From Phlyctochytrium arcticum (lineage: Eukaryota > Chytridiomycota > Chytridiomycetes > Chytridiales > Chytridiaceae): a stretch of 64,000 bases of DNA. Both the position numbers and the translations under genes were made by a program. The notes beneath the pieces are model-generated. The model made no database searches and was not told the origin of the DNA. It worked only from the letters and a program-made list of their open reading frames with translations. The stretch lies in contig JAHLKI010000020.1 of assembly GCA_025602905.1 (NCBI GenBank), positions 186,001 through 250,000 of the forward strand, in the 5' to 3' direction. Positions 1 to 12,700 of the stretch are shown piece after piece (the stretch's first letter is position 1; every line of letters begins with the position of its first letter).

Positions 1-138
1 TCTTCGTGTAATCTTTTTTTCTTCCAAAAGTGATTGTTTTTTGGCCCCCATCTAACCAAAAACAAAAATTAAAAATGGGATGGGTTTGAGAATACGAAAC
101 AGAAACAAAAAAAAATACAAATAATGTGCAAAGGTTTC
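1..138. other. 3' flank of the amino acid transporter gene
   Basis: AT-rich, A-run-rich sequence downstream of the stop codon of the minus-strand transporter gene. It probably holds that gene's 3' UTR. No coding signal is visible and no gene is cut by the left edge. Confidence 0.5.
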
Positions 139-2980
139 TTAAACGTCGCCTACGACTTCCAGATGGGGCTCGTGGTCAGTGCTGTTGCCGTCTCCCAAGA
201 CCAGCCCCGTTTCCGCCACATTCCTAAACTCCAAGATTAGGACAGCGACCGCGGCCGTCATGGTGATGGCCAGTGCTGCAGCCGCAATATATCTTGGGTG
301 GATGCGTCGGGTTACCCATGGCGGGAGAGCTTTGTATTGGCCCAGCTCGCCCGTCTCGTCGACAATGAGGGGTGGGGGTTTATTCAACTCGTCATGAGTG
401 AGCCCACCGGCCTTCGCCTCAACATCATCTAGATCATCCGTTGGGTGGATTTTGTTGTTACCGGGTGTCAACATAACGCTCAAACGGCGCGAGCCAGATC
501 CGCCGGGGGTCAATCCCCCTGGGACCCCCAACCCGCCCTGGTCTCCTGGCCCGCCCAGATTCATCATGCTCGCTGAGCCTGCGTTGGAGGCTGCACCACT
601 GGCCAATCGGCCTTGTCGGTTGAGTCGGCGGTGAGCACCCCCGCCGCCTCCAGGACCCAGCATCTGTCGCATGAGCTGCTTGGCCGAGCGACCAGACGCC
701 GTGGAAATACCTGCCGTGCTCTGTCCAAACTTTGGGCCGGCCGAAAAGAATTGGCTCTGGTGCACGCTGGCTCCTCCCGGTACAGGCACCCCATTCGGTC
801 CCGTCGAGAAGCCTATCCCCATATTGGTCGCCACACTGCCTCCTCCGCCTATCCCCTGCGGCATCAACGACGCTGCAGAAGCCTGCATTGGCGCAAACGG
901 ATTGTACCGCCGCATTCCCAGCTTGCTTAAATCTGCATGTGGCAAATGATAGACGTAGTCAAAATCGTCGTCATCGTCATTCGACCATTTCTTGACGCCG
1001 CCGTCGATATCGAGAAACTCGAGCTCGTCCAGCACGGACTGCTGCATAATCAGATTCCGCCTGGGAAGATAGAGGTAGACCAGGAACGGGGCCGCAAAGT
1101 TGCAGAGGGATTGGAAAATGAGGGAGCTCCAGTTGGAAAAGTAGGTGATCCAAGCACCGGTTTGGAACGGGAGCGCGGCCAGGAACGGGAAGATGGCGGC
1201 CCAGAATGTAGCCCACGCTGTGTAAAATTTGGCAAAAAACGTGAGTTGGCCGCTGCCTTGCACTCTACACTTTGGCCTACTTACGTCCTGTACATAATCG
1301 ACTGGTAACCAGATTCAACTTGACGATAATGATGGAAACGGGAATGGAAGTCAGCAAGACCAGAATGGGGTAGGTGACATTGATCGCAGAATTGACTGCC
1401 TTTCCGGCGGCCGAGACCTTGTCGTTGGATGCAATGGCCTGGATGAGGTTGGAATCTGACGGCATGGGAAACGCGGCGCCGGCTGCGAGAGACTCAGCTG
1501 GTCAGGTGGAGTGATGAGAAAGCTGAGGATTGTGTTCAACAAACCAAAGATTCCCAGAAACAAGTACATGCCCGTGGCAATCCAAGTCGAGTACCAGATT
1601 GTTTTCGAAATTTTGACGGATTTATGCTGCGCAAATCACCACCGAGTCAGCTAGGCGGCGCTGCATATTGTTCTGATCTACCGACATACCTTCGTGTTGA
1701 CCCAACTGGGCACAGTATTTGCCAGTGCTATCGGATAAAGAGTTAGGAACAGTTTCATTACGTTCGTTCTCATCCCAAAACACGTACTGTAATTGAACAT
1801 GACTTGTCCTATGGTTGCCGTTAGATTTTTTTCCACCGGCCGCATCCCAGATTCTCCGATTCCAACCACGAACGCCATGATAACCCACACGAAAATGATG
1901 AGTCCCAAGTAGACTGTAGACACTATAAAGGCCGACTGCGTTAATTTGAACTCTTCTTGGGAAAAACAACAAACAGTGGTCCCATACATAGTTGCACAAT
2001 GAGATTATCGTTCAGGTCCAGCATGATGAGTGGAACGACCAGCACCAGCAAAAGCTATGACTTCCAGTTAGCGACTGTTGCTCGTGAAGGGGCATGAAAC
2101 GTACCAAGAAACCCATGGTGATAAGCATGTAGTTGTCCCCAAAGGGTGAGTTGGAGTTACTCTGTTCAGAGACACAGACGAATCCCGATACAGGCGAAAC
2201 TCCAAACCCGCAGGTTTTGCCAAACAGCGTAATGAGAAACGCATCAAATGTCTAAAGTAATGATAATGTCTCAGGCGGCAGTCATCCACGGCATTGACGA
2301 ACAACGTACCTGGGCTGACGAGATGATAGACGCAATGTTGTAGGACTGGAGAGAGCCAAAGAGAACAATGTGCATAATGTAGTACCACTTTCGCCCGTAG
2401 AACTATTGTCCCATAAAAACAAAACATGAGTTTTTTGGGATAAGAAGATAAAAGGGTTGGAATAAAGACCTACCTGATGCACCAGCACAGTCAGCTCGAC
2501 ATTGAGCTATGGAAAAAATGCATTGAGCAATCAATTCGCTAGACAACATCAATCGTTGCATCCCCCCACCTGGAATTTATCATTCCCCGGGAAATAAGTC
2601 ATGCTTTCGATCAAAAAAAGACATCCGAGGGCCGACAGGAAAGCAATAATGACAAAGCATATGGAGGGGCTAGGTTGAACGTCAATCTTGCGAGTTTATA
2701 CGGAAATACTATCAAGTTAATACTAACAACACCCATCCTGCTTGCTGGAACACGAGCGGGATCGTGATGATTCCTAAGGGTATTCACATCATGCTTTAGA
2801 AGACTTGTCATCAACGCGTTTCTTAGATCCAGTATGTACCAGGTCCTGTTACGCTGCTAACCAGCAAACTAAGTCCTCCTATGAAGCCGCTGGTGTCGAG
2901 GAAAGGTTAGTAATAGGTTTCCGACAGCATCCCAGCGTCGAGACTCACGCATTTTTCTTATAGTCACTAGGACCACCCAT
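139..2980 (-). CDS. AAAP-family (Aa_trans) amino acid transporter-like membrane protein
   Basis: Predicted proton- or sodium-coupled amino acid transporter of the Aa_trans (PF01490) family, in the plasma or vacuolar membrane. I rebuilt about a dozen exons. The protein starts with MGGPSDYKKNA at 2980. A first helix with GLSLLVSSVTGPGIITIPLVF carries the family's unwound-helix pattern, followed by QQAGW. More helices follow, together with FPGND, NSPFGDNYMLIT, GQVMFNYS and a TVPSW motif typical of fungal AAAP proteins. One intron is only 47 nt (about 1498-1544). The last exon (1262-139) holds a helix with the YLPRR end, then a long Gly/Ser-rich cytosolic stretch, then one more hydrophobic segment (AAAALAITMTAAVAVLILEF) close to the C-terminus. 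At roughly 730 residues it is longer than typical AAAP carriers because of that tail. The fold is well supported; the substrate cannot be told. Confidence 0.85.
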
Positions 2981-3634
2981 TGCTGAAGGATTTGCAGCAC
3001 ACTGAAGACGAGTTTTGCGACTGTGGTATTTAAATTTGGCAAGGAGCAGCAGACAGTTACCAGCAATGAACCAGCATTACATAAAGAGAAAATCTGTTTG
3101 GCACGAGTCGCGAACCAACATGCGTTGAGGGTCATCCCTGATCCCACTCAATGAGATGCCCAAGCGAAATTCTATGGGAAGAGTATAATTCATTCAAGAA
3201 ATAGATATTGAGCATAGCAAGTACAGACAGGCTTAAGAGTTAACGACATATGGAATACCAGGGGAAGGATAAAGAAGTCACACAGAAATGAGCTAATGAC
3301 GAAGATTGACAGATAATGAACTGAACAGGAAACTTTCGTAACTTGATCTTGTGAGCAATGACCAGGGTCTAGGAGGCAAAGGCATGAATCCAAGCAAGTA
3401 AAGGAACAAGCGACCATCACCATAGGAGATGGGGTTTCGAAGCAATTTGCGGCTATTCCGAGTCAAGCTCATAAGGCTAGCCCTTCTTTCAAAGAGCATT
3501 GCCCTGAGCAGCCTCCCCGCCCAATGAAGGGGGAGAGCGACTGCCTCCGGGATCAAACACGGCACGCATGGGTACGATGTAGATCAGAAGTAGAAGCGGT
3601 GTCATAGGAGATAGACAACACTTGAATCAGTGGT
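2981..3634. other. Intergenic region between transporter and zinc-finger gene
   Basis: About 650 bp upstream of the transporter start and downstream of the zinc-finger stop. The minus-strand open frames here (3190-3423, 3293-3565) overlap each other, lack family features and are rich in Cys and Leu by chance. I see no RNA gene. It likely contains the transporter promoter and the 3' UTR of the zinc-finger gene. Confidence 0.5.
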
Positions 3635-4633
3635 TTAAATGGCGACAAGAGGGTCGCGGCATCCAGATGTTTTCATGTGCCGTCGAAGGGCATCCTGTCG
3701 AGAGAAATTCTTGCCGCAAAGCTGTCCTGGACAACGATGCTGCTTGGATTCATCGTGAACACTTCCATGCCGCTGAAGATCGCTTGATTTCAGGAAAGCA
3801 CGCTGACAGGTTTGGCAAATGAAGGGACGCTCGCGAACGCTATCGTGAATCTTCTGGTGAACCTCAAGATTGAAGCGGCGGCTAAATTGTCGACCACAAT
3901 TGTCAAAAGAGCAAAGGTAAGTCTTTGCAGCGCGCTTGCGTTGTTTCTCAGTAGTGTTTAGTGAAACTTGATCAGACGCAACAGCTGCAGGTACGTTCGC
4001 ACAAGTGGTAGTTGCCTGCTGAAAATGGTTTACAACAGAGGGATTCTGGGCCGCAATCTTCACAAGAGCGGCAAACAAATCAGCAGAAAGAGTTACAGTG
4101 TTGGGATCGTTCTCAGTCGTAGCCGAAGGAGTAGCCGAGTTGGCTTCGATGTCGGTCAGAGGTAAGAAAAACGGGTCAGAAATAGGTTGCTGCAAGGAGC
4201 CAACAGGATTATCAAATAGGGTGATATCGCCAAAAAGAAAGTCTTGGTCGTTCACGGGGTAATCAGGAAGAGCAGGGGTAGTATAGTTGTCCAGAGAAGT
4301 ATCGGCAAATCCAATAAGTTGATCAATCAAAAATAAATCAGAATCGGGTTCGGTAAGCGGGGTGTTTTCAAAGTGGGTAGCAGGGGTTTCAACAGGAGTA
4401 GGGTAAAACGACGGAAGCGACGCGTATCCTTGTCCAGTAGATTCGGGTAAAGTATTCGACACAGGCAATAGCTTTTCTACTGTCGCGCAGCCGGACGGCT
4501 CGGGACGGAGGTAAAAATCATTGTCAAAGCTAAGAGTTGTGTCAGAAAAATCGGGGAAAATAGAACCAATGGTGGCTTCGTCAAAGTAAACGGAGTCAGC
4601 GTAGGGCGTAGAGTTGTAAGAGGCAAAGGTCAT
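3635..4633 (-). CDS. C2H2 zinc-finger transcription factor, three C-terminal fingers
   Basis: Predicted DNA-binding regulator of about 332 residues with no introns. The N-terminal two thirds is acidic and rich in Ser, Thr, Asp and Pro (DFSDTTLSFDNDF, LPDYPVNDQDFLFGD), as in an activation domain. Three zinc fingers end the protein. Finger 1 begins CSFDNCGRQFSRRFNLEVHQ, finger 2 CQTCQRAFLKSSDLQRHGSV, and finger 3 CPGQLCGKNFSRQDALRRHM. Finger 3 ends in H-x5-C, so it is C2HC. The ATG at 4633 is chosen because the frame upstream opens only with GTG at 4714. A TATA box and CCAAT boxes lie about 400-450 bp upstream. The target genes are unknown; fingers at the very C-terminus are common in fungal stress regulators, but I do not assign a named orthologue. 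Confidence 0.8.
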   Translation of the reverse strand: MTFASYNSTPYADSVYFDEATIGSIFPDFSDTTLSFDNDFYLRPEPSGCATVEKLLPVSNTLPESTGQGYASLPSFYPTPVETPATHFENTPLTEPDSDLFLIDQLIGFADTSLDNYTTPALPDYPVNDQDFLFGDITLFDNPVGSLQQPISDPFFLPLTDIEANSATPSATTENDPNTVTLSADLFAALVKIAAQNPSVVNHFQQATTTCANVPAAVASDQVSLNTTEKQRKRAAKTYLCSFDNCGRQFSRRFNLEVHQKIHDSVRERPFICQTCQRAFLKSSDLQRHGSVHDESKQHRCPGQLCGKNFSRQDALRRHMKTSGCRDPLVAI

Positions 4634-5034
4634 AACAATAGGGTAATTTAAAGTTGGTGAAGAAAGGCTAGGAATGGTTCCTAGCGGGGTGGTGTCTGGA
4701 GGAATAATTGACACGTCCGGAAAAAAGTCGTATCGAAATTCGGTTTGAGGAATAAATCGATCAGAGAAGTCTTGTTGTAATTGGAAAAAGAGGTTGAGAT
4801 TGGCAGTAAGGGGTTTTGAAGGCTAATGATGCTGGATTGAGCTGTTTGCTTGATACGGAACACTGGCACGAAATTCGTTCTTCCTGGGGGCGCAACCGAG
4901 TAGGGCGTCAGAGATGCTTTGTAGGGGACTCAAAGCACGCCTGAAAGGGGCCAGCACGACTATTATCAAAGTCTGTGATGGCTGGACGGAGGTCGAAATG
5001 CACGGATGGGTCGAGCGGGTGGGCCGCTCGCTCT

Positions 5035-5042
5035 CTTTTATA
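5035..5042 (-). promoter_or_regulatory. TATA box of the zinc-finger gene
   Basis: Read on the minus strand the sequence is TATAAAAG, a perfect TATA-box match. It sits about 400 bp upstream of the chosen ATG at 4633, which implies a transcription start near 5005 and a long leader. Confidence 0.55.
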
Positions 5043-5063
5043 CCCTTTTTTTCCCGGGGCGGC

Positions 5064-5091
5064 CCAATTTGCGTAACATTGCTCAGCCAAT
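5064..5091. promoter_or_regulatory. Two CCAAT boxes upstream of the TATA box
   Basis: CCAAT occurs at 5064-5068 and again at 5087-5091 in a GC-rich stretch, 22 and 45 bp beyond the TATA box of the minus-strand gene. The spacing fits a CCAAT-binding factor (HAP/NF-Y) site. This is a motif match only. Confidence 0.4.
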
Positions 5092-5458
5092 CAGCGGCGT
5101 CATTCCGCTTTTTCCGGCTTCATTGAACATTGTCACGCACTAACCCGGGCACTTTGTTGGTTGGCCATCCTTCTCCAACTGTTTTGAAGATTGCAGGTCA
5201 GAAACAAAGTCGAGGAGTAACAGTAGAGAAAAGTATGCTAAACAAGTAGTAGCTAGATTTTCTCAAACGGATGATTATTGTAGTATAGCAAGAGTTTGAA
5301 GGATTATTATGGAGAATATCAACCCGAGTTTGTTCCGGGCAGGTAGTTGAAGGAGACTGATGGACAACGGCGTACTTTTCTGATGAGACTCCATAGTGGT
5401 CGTTGAAGAAATTGCGATAAATGATCATGACCCAAAGTATGATGTCCAACACGCCAAT

Positions 5459-6598
5459 ATGTCTGCCAAGGAGTTTCTTATGCAATACCCTCCAGGTTCC
5501 CACACATGCCCAGACGTTTTGAAAGAGAAGCAGTTTAACTCACAAAGTACTCTATCATGCAGGAGCTTACACGGCGGGGAGAACTCTGGGCACCCTCTCT
5601 CTGGTTGATCTCCCTGGACACATCAAAAGGTTGGCTCACTCCTTACAGAAGATGTCCTTTGCATCCATTGGGGCCGATGAGGACCCTCAATGCAAGAAAT
5701 TACTTGACCCCTTTCGTGACGAACACATAATACACACACGACTCATCCCACTAATGTCGCGGGCACTGGCTGAATGGTTAGCAGGGTCACCCTCGGCCCG
5801 AAAAACTGGCCAAGTCGAGGCCAAAGTGACGGTACTCATCACATATACGAGCCAGGTGCAAAACTTTTTCGTCGTATTCTGAGCGCAATGTTTCTAAGTC
5901 AGATCCTGCGCAGAGGGGACTACAATTGATAGCGCACTGCGACGAGCTGCTGGGACCAAAGACGCCCACATGTGATGTTGCGGTACATGGGCCACCCCGA
6001 AAGAATCCCACAGCCAAAGACTCACAATGGGTTCGGTAAGTTTCTGACTGTCCCTTTAAACGTTCAGGGGAGCTTAACTGGGATATGTCTACTTTAAGAG
6101 ATCGGGCGGACCTCGAAGAGCTTTTTGCCCTTCCAGCAGGAGAAGTCCTACTCTCAGACCCCGAGCAAAACATTTACGAAGGACTCACTTCAAATTTCTG
6201 TGCGGTGTGTGTCGACGAGATCGGGCAGCCGTACATTGAAACGGCCCCGCTCGAACACGTCTTGGCTGGCACAATCCTCCATTTGGTCGTGACTATCTGC
6301 CAAAAGTTGGGTATAAGATTTGAATTCAGATTTCCCAAACTGGACTCTGCTGCCACTTGGTTGGGCGCCTTTATTACAAGTAACCATCTCGTTTGTTGAA
6401 ACTTGGCACTGAGCCTCAATTTCCCTGATTTTTAGGTACGGGGCGGGGAGTGCTGCCTATCAGGAAATTCATTGTGTCTGATAACACGTATGTGAGGTCA
6501 TACTTTATGGAATATCCAGTAATACTTATGGATCAGCAGGTCAAGCATTCTACTCCCATCTACATGCGCTACTATTTCCAAGATACAAAGTGCTCTAG
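5459..6598 (+). CDS. Class IV aminotransferase-like PLP enzyme (plant BCAT-like protein type)
   Basis: Predicted fold-type IV pyridoxal-phosphate enzyme related to branched-chain aminotransferases. It looks closest to the plant 'branched-chain aminotransferase-like' group rather than to mitochondrial BCAT. Exons joined by eye begin MSAKEFLMQYPPG, then AYTAGRTLGTLSLVDLPGHI, and contain KDSQWVRDRADLEE. The family core EGLTSNFCAV (EGxxSN) follows, then LEHVLAGT and LGAFITSTGRGVLPI, ending at GQAFYSHLHALLFPRYKVL. Each join restores the frame. I chose ATG 5459 because the frame upstream has no ATG before a stop at 5384. The substrate is unknown. The usual catalytic lysine context is not obvious in the exons I read, so activity is uncertain. 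It converges with CFAP44, with about 190 bp between stops. Confidence 0.78.
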
Positions 6599-6790
6599 AG
6601 CATGAAATGTGTGCTCAGGCAACAACTCTTGTGACCAAAGACCAAGTTGAGAACCTGAATAGCCTGAGCTAGTGCCGTGCATTGGCCATCGATATAAATG
6701 CCGATTTGTAAAGGCAAATAGAGGTAGAGCATGCGCCATCCCACCATTAAGCGACGATGCGCCCGCGCTAACGCCGTTTCTAAGCACAAG

Positions 6791-9700
6791 TCACTCTTGT
6801 AAGATGACTTCCGATGCAGGTGGTAATGCTCCCATGTCAAATGAATCGAGCACAATGCCGTCTGCGGTTACCATTCCTCCCCCTGGAAGGGTCGGGAGCC
6901 CCCCACCCATGGACTGCGCAGTTTCAAACCGTTTCCGCAGTACGGGCGGGAGTTGTCGCATGGGTTTGCGAATCAGCATCTCAATTTCTCGTTTGAGATC
7001 CTCAATCTCCTGCGCCCTGAGGTGCACTAGATTCACCAATTTCTCACGTTCTTCCAGATCTTTTGTCTGGGGGCCAGAGTATTCGGCCGTCTATGGTGTT
7101 TTCCAGTTAGATATATCGGTATAATAGTGCCCGGAAAAGGTTTTGTAACTTACCACAGAGAGCTGGCTTGCATTTAGCTGCTCTTCCAACTTCTGACGCG
7201 TATCTGTCAAATCAACCAAAGATTCGAGCCGAAGCGTGTTTTCACGTGTAACCTCTATGAACGCTTCTCGCAAACGCTCAATTTCGGCCTATTCCCAGTT
7301 CGTATTTAAGTGATCTTTAAACCGATAATTTGCGCTTTGACAGCATACCTCAATAATCTCAACCTCCTTGAGGCGTTTCGCGTCCTCTTTGGCAAGTTTC
7401 TCACGAAGTTCGTCGGCGCTCTTGTTCACTCCCATCCGTTCCACCTTTTCGAGATCGATTATTTGTCCAAATTTCAGCATCTGTACGTCTGTCGCACGCG
7501 CTTCCAGCTCTTGCAGCTGAGAACGCCGTTAGCCGGTTTCACACTGTATTCCTCAGTCTATCCCCACCTTCTGCAGCTTCTCCTTTCGTGATTTGATCAA
7601 GCCAACATGCATTTTGCGCAATTCCTTGTGCTGTTTGCGAATGTCTGCTCGTTCCTGAAACGCAAAGAATGTTGATATTCCGATCAGAACCTCAAGTTTA
7701 GTCATTTGCATACCTGTTGGAGCTCCTTGATGCGATTGCGCAGTTTTAATAAACCTTCGTTCACGAAAACTAGAGCCGGGGACAGATCAGATGGCAGAGC
7801 GCCCTTATCCAGGTACTGCATTTGGTGAAGTCGTAGCGGAATCTTTTTTCCACTGCGTTAGCACCCCGTAGCAGCGTCATCATTGAGAAAAGAACACATA
7901 CTGTGACCGATAGCTCATTCAGTTTCTGTTGCTTTTGAGTCTGGAACTCCTGAATCTCAGTTTCGGTAGTGCGCAGCGCCATGTCGATGGTTTTCTCTTT
8001 CTTCAGGAGGGCGTCATTCTCCTTTTTGAGAACCTGCAACCAAGCATTAGTCAATGCACTCTGGGACAGATAAGGGACATTAGCGCGGCACAAACCTCGA
8101 CTGTTTTTTGTATCTCATTCAATATGTCGTCCTGATCCAAACGCTCTTCCCTTAAAGCAAGCACTCTTGCAAACGATGATGCATCCCAATCGGCGGGACA
8201 TTCTTCCACTCCGTCGTTGTTCTCAGAAGTGCCGGACTCTTCGTCATCAAAGTCATCCATGTCATCTTCCTCTTCATCTTCGTCAAACTCGTCTTCATCT
8301 TCATGCTCTCCGTCATTGCCATTTCCTCTGGCATCGAGTCCTTCGGCCTTTGGCTTTTTCTGTTGTTGATAAAGCATTAGATGACATTGAGTAGGCACAT
8401 GGCATCGGCTTTCCGACAAACCTTGCTGCGCTTGATTTTCTTTTTGAAAACTTTGGTAAGGTAATCCTCGTGCCGATTATTCTCGCCAATCGTGCGCCGA
8501 ACTTCTTCTTGCACCTCTTTCTCTCGCTTGATGACAGATTCAATTTCCGCTTTTTTTGCGTTAAGCTTCTCTTGGCATTCCTTGATCTGTATGACGGGCG
8601 TTTAGCGCAGTCAAGCGATGGGTTAACGAACATCGCAAATACACACCTTCCCATCAATCTCGTCTTTCTCGTTCCTTTTTTGAGAGAGCTTGTCTGCAAG
8701 TTGATTGTCGTGCTTTTCAAACTCTTTCAGTAGAACCCATTCACGGTAGAGCAATAAAAGCTTCATGTCGGCCGATTTCAGATCTTTCCGAAAATGAGAT
8801 GATTTGAAGATTGAACGTTTGGCGAAAAAAAAAGATTTACCTGCTTCGAGCACCACCCTTTCTTTGACTAAGTGATCTACCGACAGATCGAAACTTTGAA
8901 CAGATTTCTTGATTGCCTACATCAAATATCATCAGCACCAATCCACCTACACAAGAACGTCCCAATTTCTACCATCGTTATCCGATCTTTACGGAACAGT
9001 AGCTCCGTCTGCCTGATCTCCTGCTCTCTTAACTCCAACACAGACTTATTTTGCATCAATTCTTCGGTGCGGTCCATATTGGCACCAGGACTTGCTCCAT
9101 GGTTGCCCGCTGCATCGGATTTTCGCCCATCGCCTGCCAATGGGGTACCCGAGTTCATAAAGTTGACGCTGGCTCGCATGGCACCGGTTGGACCATTTCC
9201 TCCCCCACCTCCTACGGTGGTTGGTCGGGATTTATTTGGAGTAGGGACAGCTGGTGTTTCTTTTGCTTGTGTGGAACTACCGAATCCTCCAATGCCATCA
9301 TCACCGTTTCCTCGCGCGTTTTGGAAAGCCTGCGCGTCGTCTTTTTTGAGTTGCGCCATATCCGCTGCGGTAACGATGTATCGATTTTCCGGATATGCGG
9401 AAGACTTGTACAAGTTAGCTGTCGACAGACTACTAGCATCATGAGAACTGGCATACCTCCATCACAGGGCGCCAGAGAGTCGTTTCCACAGAGAGTCCAA
9501 GGTTTTGAAGTTCAGAGTTGATCTGCTCCAGCACCACCGAATGCTCTTGCACTTGATCAGTCAGTGCCCTTTTGTGATCTCGCAAAGCCAAGATTTTCTC
9601 ATTAAATTGCTGTTCAATGCAATCAGTACAACTGTCTGACGGGCTGTGCAGCTTTCTCTTACCTCTTTCAGTGTGAATGCGCTTTCTTTCAAAAGTAGGA

Positions 9701-12700
9701 TTTGTCGACGCTTTTTGTCAGCGTCTACGCGATCACTTTCGGGGACAATGTATTTTTCCCCGGTTTTAAGCTTGTAGTCCCCCATGTGCTGTTCCGCGTA
9801 ACGGATGGCCGCGACATCACGCGGATCCTCGTAGTTCTCGTCCGGTTTAGCCTCTGCTAGCTCTTTCCACATTGCTGCGCGTTCAGCTCTCAATTGTTTC
9901 CGTGCTTCGAGTTTGTTTTTCATCTCGACTACCTGAGAATCAAAAATAGTGTTGAGTTCCGCTTCTCTCAAACCGATACTAGTTGCCCTACCTTGCCATG
10001 ATGCTTCACCGAAACTGGTGCTTCGCTTGATGCTACTTCCGGTTGTTCCCCCCGGCCGGTCTGCTCTACAGAGCTGTCCCGGTTCTGTGATGAGTAGGTG
10101 AGACAGGTGAGCATTAGTGGCTGGCAAACCGCCAATATATGCTTACGTTTCCAATAGTACGTGAAGATCGGGCATCAGCCTGAATCAAGGGCTGGAGTGC
10201 TTGATCAATGGAGGGATCTAGTTTTGTGGTTCGAAAAGTGGCAACGGTTTGTGGGGTCTGTCAACTTTGAAATCAGGTTGTGCCGCGTGCGTGGGAATGT
10301 TTATTGCGCACCTGGAAAGCCTTGATCTGTATCCTGCCGGTTTGTAAGACGTCAAGGAAAGTCCGCTGCAACTTGTCTGGTACGACGGATTCCTTTTGCG
10401 ATGACCATTCCAGCTCCCGACGCACAGATAGAATCTTTTCCTCCGTCTCTTTCTCAATATCAGAGCGCAAGTCCGGATCGATGGTCATTGCAGGTCTTGG
10501 GATCTGATCCCCTCCCACCAGCCTCTCATTTTCGTTCACGAGCTTCACAAACTCATTGCGCAGCTCTTGAATGTCGTCACGCGTCACCTGCTTCTTATTT
10601 TCTGCGTCTTCAAACTCCTTATCGCGTTCCATTTCGATTTTTGCTTGTTGAAGAGAGTAAGCGGAAGGATCCACAATATCATCAGCACCGCCATCCTCAA
10701 ACTCGAGAGCTTCAGGGCCTTCAAAAGCTGAATGTATCAGGAAGTGGGAAAGCGTGTCAGCCTTTTTGACGAATGATTTCTCTGATAAGATTACCTTCAC
10801 TACTCTTGATGTCCTCCATGGTGACCCTCCAAACAAAAAGACCGCCGTCCGTTCCTGCTGTGGTGAAAAAAGAATCATCGAAAGTGCTTGCTACACCAGT
10901 GACTCTCCCGGACGTGTTCGCATGCGCATGTCCAAACCAATATTGACCGGGGGTATCGCCCACTAGTGCTAAATTCTCAGTGCTGTCACCTTCTTCAATG
11001 ATAGCAGCATCATTCTCTCGGCGAATGGCAGCATGCGCTTCTTCCTTATCAAAGGCTTCTGAGTACTGGTCATACTTCTCATGTCCTCCTTCCCATCGGT
11101 ACAGAAGAATGTCTTCAAGTCGAAACTTCCGCAAACATGTCATTCCATCAGCGGCTCCTGCCAAAAGATACTTGCCAGAGGTTGATAAACGAAGGTCCGT
11201 GAACGGAGATTTGTATACAAGAACCAATCTGTCAAATAAAACAAAAGTTACGCATTCTTCGCGAGTCCATTCCTTTGGAGAAGTTACCTGCTCTGCCTTG
11301 GCGTTCCGAATTTGCACGCACGAACTTCATACTCCCCATCCTTATTTTGCAGCGCGATCAAGAAATATCCACCTTCCAGATACATGGTATTAATAATTGG
11401 CGACTGGTCTTCAATGACTAGTCCATGCGCTTTTCTGGCTGCAGATGTCAAGCGTCCATTAATTTTGGCCGGTTCATTATCTTTCTCTTCCTCAGCGGAT
11501 TCCGATGCAGCAGCTGGTGGTGATGTGGGATCCTGTGCTTCCTGGGTGTCACCATCTTTTTCTTTTTGCGTCGGTATGACCGTGGGAACTTTTGGGACTG
11601 GAACTTCCAGTGACCATCGTCGCAGTTGCAACTGTTCCGCAGATAGTTGGAATGACAAGGAGTTATCGATTGATTCTGGCTGAGGGATGGTAAGTGACAT
11701 CAATTGACCGTCGTCTAGAACGAGCAACGCGCGTTTGCCGTCAATCTCCTCGTCGGCCTTGTCATCTCGTTTTTTATCTTTTTCATCAAAATCATCGTTT
11801 TCGTCAACCGGCTCTATCTCGTCGATGTTCAGATGATTGTCGGGTGAAAAGCTGATTTTGACAGGAGATACATCTAAAGATAGAAATCCGAGGGGGATGA
11901 TCTGAACAAATTCCGTCGATAGGATGATAGGAGGTTGGACCTCATTCACGGTTGGAGGAGCTTCTGCATTGATTTTGAAAAAGAAAACCGTTTTGTCCGT
12001 TGAGGTCGTTGCAAGCCATCCACCATCCGCCGAAACCGCAATGCTGGTAATGGGTCCACTATGCGGCTTAAAAACCGCCTGCAGGTCGAGATTTATATTG
12101 TTCCCGCCCAGTGCTAACGGAGTGTGGGTAATCAAACGTAGCACTCCGTCTGCAAAGCCTGCCGCCATCGCGCAGCCACGGCCATCGAGAGTCTTTTTGT
12201 TGGAATCAGGTAAAGTACAATCAAAAGAACAACGTGCAAATTACCTCAGGAAGATAAACTAGAGACGTTCCCCCTTGTGGATACTTCATGGTAGCCACAG
12301 TACTTTTGGAAACGTAGTCGTATAGACGAAGTGCTCCGTCAGCACCCAAACTGGCCATCACATGCGCCAGGGGACTAGTATCCACCCCGGCTACCGCTCC
12401 AAAATGGAAAGAGAGCAGCTTCTCCGTCAAGCGCTTTTGCGTATCGACTCGGAACAAGTGACCCACTTGATCTTGTACCAAATACTCGGTTGTCGTTCCG
12501 GGTGTACGAGCCATGGATTTGATCTACTTTGGATTTTACTCCTGGGTTGCCCTGACCAAAATTGTTTACGCCTACCTTGACATCTTTTCCAACGAGAATC
12601 TCGTCAATAGGCTCCATCTCAAATACCCGAGCCTGAGCTACTGAGTTTGTCGGTGCGCCGGCGTCTGGAGCCCCTCCTTGGCTACCTGCCGAGCCGGTCG

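Larger units (their letters stand above)
4634..5458. promoter_or_regulatory. Divergent intergenic region, zinc-finger gene (-) and aminotransferase (+)
   Basis: An 825-bp head-to-head spacer. It holds a clear minus-strand TATA box and CCAAT boxes that fit the zinc-finger gene and leave a 5' UTR of roughly 370 nt. No comparable core element is visible for the plus-strand aminotransferase. No coding exon is evident. Confidence 0.5.

Noticed and set aside
3190..3565. Two overlapping minus-strand frames upstream of the transporter
   Set aside because: They overlap in different frames and have no family features; probably chance open frames in the intergenic region.
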